Below are positions 58,945 through 64,000 of a stretch of 64,000 nucleotides of DNA, piece by piece. The notes beneath the pieces are model-generated. The model searched no databases and was not told the DNA's origin. It saw nothing but the letters and a program-made list of their open reading frames with translations. A program made the translations under genes and the position numbers. Location: contig OY540821.1 of assembly GCA_961205875.1 (NCBI GenBank), positions 16,306,001 through 16,370,000 of the forward strand. The letters are read 5' to 3'. Position 1 is the first letter of the stretch. Every line of letters begins with the position of its first letter. This DNA comes from Sialis fuliginosa. Lineage: Eukaryota; Arthropoda; Insecta; Megaloptera; Sialidae.

Positions 58945-60964
58945 AAAGATAATAGTGTAAGCTACATTTAAAAAAAAAACTGGAGTCTCCTCGATCGCGC
59001 CAAGTTGAGATATTAACTATTCAATTTACTTCTTTGTTAGCGTATGAGTTTTAATTTGTTTTTTTAGTTTTAACTTGTTTTTAAAAAGGGAAGGAGCACG
59101 CGAAGGTCTTTAAGTGCGTGATGCTCTTAAAGATAATAGTGTAAGCTACATTTTAAAAAAAAACTGGAGTCTCTTCGATCGCGCCAAGCTGAGATATTAA
59201 CTATTCAATTTACTTCTTTGTTAGCGTATGAGTTTTAATTTGTTTTTTTAGTTTTAACTTGTTTTTAAAAAGGGAAGGAGCACGCGAAGGTCTTTAAGTG
59301 CGTGATGCTCTTAAAGATAATAGTGTAAGCTACATTTTAAAAAAAAACTGGAGTCTCTTCGATCGCGCCAAGCTGAGATATTAACTATTCAATTTACTTC
59401 TTTGTTAGCGTATGAGTTTTAATTTGTTTTTTTAGTTTTAACTTGTTTTTAAAAAGGGAAGGAGCACGCGAAGGTCTTTAAGTGCGTGATGCTCTTAAAG
59501 ATAATAGTGTAAGCTACATTTTAAAAAAAACTGGAGTCTCTTCGTTCGCGCCAAGCTGAGATATTAACTATTCAATTTACTTCTTTGTTAGCGTATGATT
59601 TTTAATTTGTTTTTTTAGTTTTAACTTGTTTTTAAAAAGGGAAGGAGCACGCGAAGGTCTTTAAGTGCGTGATGCTCTTAAAGATAATAGTGTAAGCTAC
59701 ATTTAAAAAAAAAACTGGAGTCTCTTCGATCGCGCCAAGCTGAGATATTAACTATTCAATTTACTTCTTTGTTAGCGTATGAGTTTTAATTTGTTTTTTT
59801 AGTTTTAACTTGTTTTTAAAAAGGGAAGGAGCACGCGAAGGTCTTTAAGTGCGTGATGCTCTTAAAGATAATAGTGTAAGCTACATTTTAAAAAAAAACT
59901 GGAGTCTCTTCGTTCGCGCCAAGCTGAGATATTAACTATTCAATTTACTTCTTTGTTAGCGTATGAGTTTTAATTTGTTTTTTTAGTTTTAACTTGTTTT
60001 TAAAAAGGGAAGGAGCACGCGAAGGTCTTTAAGTGCGTGATGCTCTTAAAGATAATAGTGTAAGCTACATTTAAAAAAAAACTGGAGTCTCTTCGATCGC
60101 GCCAAGCTGAGATATTAACTATTCAATTTACTTCTTTGTTAGCGTATGAGTTTTAATTTGTTTTTTTAGTTTTAACTTGTTTTTAAAAAGGGAAGGAGCA
60201 CGCGAAAGTCTTTAAGTGCATGATGCTCTTAAAGATAATAGTGTAAGCTACATTTTAAAAAAAAACTGGAGTCTCTTCGTTCGCGCCAAGCTGAGATATT
60301 AACTATTCAATTTACTTCTTTGTTAGCGTATGATTTTTAATTTGTTTTTTTAGTTTTAACTTGTTTTTAAAAAGGGAAGGAGCACGCGAAGGTCTTTAAG
60401 TGCGTGATGCTCTTAAAGATAATAGTGTAAGCTACATTTTAAAAAAAAACTGGAGTCTCTTCGATCGCGCCAAGCTGAGATATTAACTATTCAATTTACT
60501 TCTTTGTTAGCGTATGAGTTTTAATTTGTTTTTTTAGTTTTAACTTGTTTTTAAAAAGGGAAGGAGCACGCGAAGGTCTTTAAGTGCGTGATGCTCTTAA
60601 AGATAATAGTGTAAGCTACATTTAAAAAAAAAACTGGAGTCTCTTCGATCGCGCCAAGCTGAGATATTAACTATTCAATTTACTTCTTTGTTAGCGTATG
60701 AGTTTTAATTTGTTTTTTTAGTTTTAAGTTGTTTTTAAAAAGGGAAGGAGCACGCGAAGGTCTTTAAGTGCGTGATGCTCTTAAAGATAAGAGTGTAAGC
60801 TACATTTAAAAAAAAAACTGGAGTCTCCTCGATCGCACCAAGCTGAGATATTAACTATTCAATTTACTTCTTTGTTAGCGTATGAGTTTTTATTTGTTTT
60901 TTTAGTTTTAACTTGTTTTTAAAAAGGGAAGTAGCACGCGAAGGTCTTTAAGTGCGTGATGCTC
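58945..60964 (+). repeat. Satellite array: 11 tandem copies of a 183-184 bp monomer
   Basis: Measured on GGAGCACG-type positions at 59097, 59281, 59465, 59648, 59832, 60016, 60199, 60383, 60567, 60751 and 60935, giving periods of 183 or 184. Copies are very similar inside the array. The two edge copies share CTCCTCGATCGC variants and are closer to the single monomers elsewhere. Two internal variants alternate (TCGATCGCGCC / TCGTTCGCGCC). The array is bounded by a perfect 16-bp inverted repeat, TGCAATTAAGGGTTAA (58931-58946) and its complement (60965-60980). Confidence 0.97.
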
Positions 60965-61047
60965 TTAACCCTTAATTGCATCTTGTTAACATTCGTGAAC
61001 AATGTTTTCAGAGGTATCTATTAGCAAAAATGTACAATATTTTTTAC

Positions 61048-61732
61048 CAGAGCCGGCCTTTGCGATTCTGGCGCCCCAGGCGAGATTTTTTTGACGCCCC
61101 CCCCCTTTCCACCGCCACAGTGACGATCAAATTATCCGCACAAAAAAAAAAGCGTGAGAAAATTATCTTGTTATTAATTCATTAGTGTAATATAATAATA
61201 TAATATAACATATAATTGATAAATAATATATAATATAACTAAAATTATATAAAAGATTTCTTCCTGGCTTTCATATCTGCAAAATTATCGATTGCTGTCT
61301 CAAAATTGAGGTTTGCTACAACTTTATTTTCAATTGAAAGAATAGCCAAATTATTCAACCTATCTTCTATCATAGCCGATTGCAAATAAGTTTTTATCAA
61401 TTATTTTAATTTACTAAAACTTCTTTCACCACTAGCTACACTAACCGGAATTGTTACAAGAATTAGCAAAGCCACCCACAGATTTGGCACTGTGCTTTTC
61501 AAGTTTTGTAAAAAAATGTTTAATAAATAATTTATTTTTGATATTAAACATTTTATTAAGTAAAATGAATTATTTTGCAGAAAAAATCAAAACTATTATT
61601 CAAAAAATATATATAGCTTAAATTTGGCGCCCTAGAACAGAACATAGAAAAAAAGTTTAAAATAATTGGCGCCCCCACGAAATTAGCGCCCCAGGCTGTC
61701 GCCTGGGTCGCCTGGCCGTTCGGCCGGCCCTG
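61048..61732 (+). mobile_element. Internal short form of the hAT-like element
   Basis: It starts with a second CAGAGCCGGCCTTTGCGATT end and shares the right end with the 58264 element. The flanking 8-mer at its left (ending TTTTTAC) does not match the right-hand ATTAGTAC. The outer pair, not this one, therefore defines the last insertion. It carries GACGCCCCCCCC and AATTAGCGCCCCAGG subterminal sequences. Confidence 0.7.
61245..61555 (-). pseudogene. hAT transposase dimerisation domain (hATC) relic
   Basis: On the minus strand the frame reads ..LKSTVPNLWVALLILV.. then TIPVSVASGERSFSKLK, then a TAA stop (61403-61401), then LIKTYLQSAM, DRLNNLAILSIE and finally FADMKARK with a natural stop at 61247-61245. 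This is the highly conserved C-terminal dimerisation domain of hAT transposases (the 'P.S.A.ER.FS' core), of the type with 'RL..LAILSIE'. The in-frame TAA after SFSKLK is the only break in about 100 codons. The DDE catalytic core is missing upstream, where the frame runs into AT-rich sequence (about 61555-61620). The fragment matches the element's own superfamily, judged from its termini and 8-bp duplication, so it is the remains of its own transposase and not a captured gene. Confidence 0.85.
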
Positions 61733-61740
61733 ATTAGTAC

Positions 61741-62655
61741 TAAAGTTTATATTACTGTTTCATGATAACTGATAAAAAAATTAAGGACATCATTTTGTAG
61801 AGAATAAAATTATTTTCTAATAATACTAATTATCGGCTTGGTTAATTGATATTTATAGAAAATTGACGTCAAAATGTTGATTTTTGTAAAAAAAAAACTC
61901 ATCGATTCTTTTTTTTAAGAGATATATGTAAAATGGTCCTTATATAGTAAGATTATATTATTGTATTGGTGATACGAGTTGTCACGTTTCAATGATTTAA
62001 AATTTGTATAACGCAAGTAAGATAAGAATACCTAAATTTCTAAAAACACCCCTTTTTCTCTTGGACCAATGCTTGCAATAATTCGTATAATTTTTTTGGT
62101 AAAATAAATATTTGTAGGGGGTGTTGTGAGGTAATATTGTATGTAGTGGAAATGAACATTATTGATTTTATTCTATTATTTCTATTATACACTGATTAAA
62201 TCTGTCAAATGATTCCGATATTAATTTTTAAACAAACGACATGAATAATTAAATTTACCAACAATAAATGTTTAAAATAAAATTTAGTTGCCCTATAGGC
62301 AATATTTTATAAAATTTATTGTTTCAAATGACCGCTTTATTTACCCGCACTAAAGTTTCATCATGTGTGACAAAAATAATAGCCTTTGTTTATTTATGTG
62401 TAACTCTTAATTAAATTTCAATTTAAATTATAATTTAATAGTTAATTGCTGCACTATTTCGATATAATTGTTATTGAACATTTACGTACATGCACGTTTA
62501 TAATATTGAATATACAGGTTGACATAAATGACCGGTTTTAAATTATTTTGTCAATCTTCAGGCTTATAATACAATGCTTTTAAACAAAAAATAAATGTGC
62601 CTACAGAAAATCTGAAATTGTATATACACTTTAAAAAAATCCAGGCTGTGGAGGC
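61741..62655. other. AT-rich intergenic DNA
   Basis: No gene or repeat is recognised. Confidence 0.5.
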
Positions 62656-62840
62656 TAAAACAGGTTTTTTAGGTACTGATTTGTTACAAATATGGTTTAG
62701 AATAATGCCCTAAGTTTGGTATTATAGCCTATATCCTGCTTTTAATAATTATTTATCTATTGGTGAAAACCGCATTAAAATCGGTTCAGTAGTTTTCGAT
62801 ATTAGCGGTAAAAGATTCAAAAAAAGCTTACTTTTATGTA
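62656..62840 (-). repeat. 'GAAAACCGCATTAAAATCGG' dispersed insect repeat fragment
   Basis: GTATTATAGCCTATATCCTGC followed by GGTGAAAACCGCATTAAAAT and CGGTTCAGTAGTTTTCGATA. It is the reverse-oriented equivalent of the family at 15.75 and 40.8 kb and is common in insect genomes. No coding sequence. Confidence 0.55.
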
Positions 62841-64000
62841 GGTAGACTTAATTAATTGTAACACAATCAATTTTTGTAAAAATTGCGTAGAGTACAATAT
62901 ACATCAAATAACTCAAAAAAGTCATAATAGATGTAAACCACTATTTAAAAATCTAAATATTTTAACAATTACAAATCTATTATATATTTTCGCTTAAATT
63001 ATTATGAAACGTTAAAATTATCTGTATTTTCAAAATAATTTTTAACAGAACTGTGATACACTGAAAAAGTGTCCCATTTATTTGGATCGAAAGTGTTAAC
63101 AATAATTATGTTTCCATGAAATCGACAATTTTAGGCATAAAAAACGTAAATTCAGCAGTTTTAAGTCACATACACACATAATTTTTGAATAATTATTTCG
63201 TTGGTGCCAATATCATATTTAGAGATATACATAATACATAGATTTAAGCTACGCATACATTAAATGTGACAAATTATTACTATTAACTAAATTGGTTTAA
63301 TTAGTGTGATTAATTCGTGTCCCCTATCAAAGCACAGCACGATACATTGGTGTAATTAAAAATGCCGTTAAGTGAGTTATCAGTCAGGTATAATTTTTAA
63401 AAATTTCACCTGACACGATCAATTAATGTTCGTGGAAAAAACAGAGACGAATTGAAATTTTTTATACCTGTTGTTAATGTTGATAAAAATTCTTTATATG
63501 GGTTCGTTTTTCAGAATCAAAATAAAGTTATAATAGCACAGTCGCCCCTAGGAAAGTTTTTGTATGATAGTCATATGGTGATCTCCTAGATAAAAATTTC
63601 AACATTTATTATAATTTAAATTTTATCTTGCAATTTTATTCAAGAAATAATATTATAATTTATAGGTAAAAAAGCTCTTAAAAGTTCAAAATTCTCTAGT
63701 ATTTTGCTAAATATCCTTTAAAAAATTATGTCTCATGTATTCTACAAAAAAATACAGGTTTTATTTAAGAAAACAAAGTTGACAAAGTAGCCTAAAAGAT
63801 TTTACCAAACAAAAGAAACATCGCTTTTTAACATTCTTCCATACAGTTCTTTTTTTTCCAGCAAATATTTTCAAATCAACGAATTTTCAGAAAAAAACAC
63901 TTTTTGCCTCTCTTATTGAAAATCCAGAAATGTATATTTATTTATTTTTTTAAAGTTTCGGAAAAAAATTGCATATTTTTCCGTAATTTACGAATCTACA
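62841..64000. other. AT-rich intergenic DNA
   Basis: 63538-63550 (ACAGTCGCCCCTAGG) may be a lone MITE end. Nothing else is recognised. Confidence 0.45.

Larger units (their letters stand above)
58264..61732. mobile_element. 3.47-kb composite hAT-like element enclosing a satellite array
   Basis: Left end CAGAGCCGGCC at 58264 and right end GGCCGGCCCTG at 61732 are inverted repeats. ATTAGTAC is present exactly at 58256-58263 and 61733-61740, a perfect 8-bp target duplication, so the whole segment behaved as one insertion. Inside, in order: the TTACGTATAAGAAAG repeat (58632-58750), 11 satellite monomers (58945-60964), a second copy of the left end (61048, same CAGAGCCGGCCTTTGCGATT), a hAT dimerisation-domain relic (minus strand, 61245-61555) and the right end. 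The extra internal left end suggests duplication by aberrant gap repair or nested insertion. Confidence 0.85.

Noticed and set aside
58945..60964. CRISPR-like repeat array
   Set aside because: The 184-bp units are contiguous without unique spacers, in a eukaryotic transposon context. This is a satellite.

Overview
This is an AT-rich (about three quarters A+T by eye), gene-poor stretch of an arthropod nuclear genome, most likely an insect. The evidence is the density of short DNA transposons with TA, TTAA or 8-bp target duplications (Tigger/pogo-like, other TA-inserting, piggyBac-like, hAT-like and possibly P-like), the insect-type 'CCGATTTTGATGAAATTTGG'-class dispersed repeats, and hammerhead-type motifs of the kind known from Penelope-like retroelements. 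I see no prokaryotic features, tRNA, rRNA or CRISPR array, and no intact gene. The species cannot be named from this sequence.

Layout. 0-12 kb: TA-type MITEs (750-1183, 3029-3540), a 700-bp TTAA element (3943-4642), a 332-bp piggyBac-like MITE (9016-9347) and the first of three giant near-palindromes (10085-10793). 12-15.3 kb: the only candidate host-gene sequence, a minus-strand exon encoding a short signal-anchor peptide behind a good 3' splice site (13365). It is interrupted downstream by a 519-bp element with perfect 8-bp target duplications. A GC-richer box with CCAAT, CRE-like and E2F-like motifs near 15.2 kb could be the same gene's promoter. 17-24 kb: a 255-bp tandem duplication, a Tigger-like element keeping the transposase C-terminus with a PCNA-binding (PIP-box) motif, a hAT-like element with a nested piggyBac-like MITE, and the second palindrome. 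24-40 kb: AGGTACTGG-family MITEs, a hammerhead-like hairpin (25560-25692), a nested foldback complex (28095-30281), a second Tigger copy (34161-34684), a 397-bp MITE (36339-36735) and a Tigger-type MITE (37675-38147). 44.4-45.1 kb: a GC-richer block with a TATA/initiator promoter on the minus strand, possibly an LTR-retroelement end. 45.6-51 kb: a hAT element with a transposase relic, the complete 453-bp 'CAGTGGGG' MITE, a head-to-head MITE and the third palindrome. 55-61.7 kb: satellite monomers (163 bp), further MITEs, and a 3.47-kb hAT-like element with perfect 8-bp duplications (ATTAGTAC) that encloses an 11-copy, 184-bp satellite array and a broken hAT dimerisation domain.

How the parts relate. 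Nearly all structure here is transposon biology. Non-autonomous elements keep ends recognised by enzymes encoded elsewhere, elements nest inside one another, and one element family has fed a local satellite expansion. The points most worth following up are the hammerhead-like cores with minimal stem III, the conserved PIP-box peptide in two Tigger copies, the transposon-embedded satellite, and the candidate signal-anchor exon.
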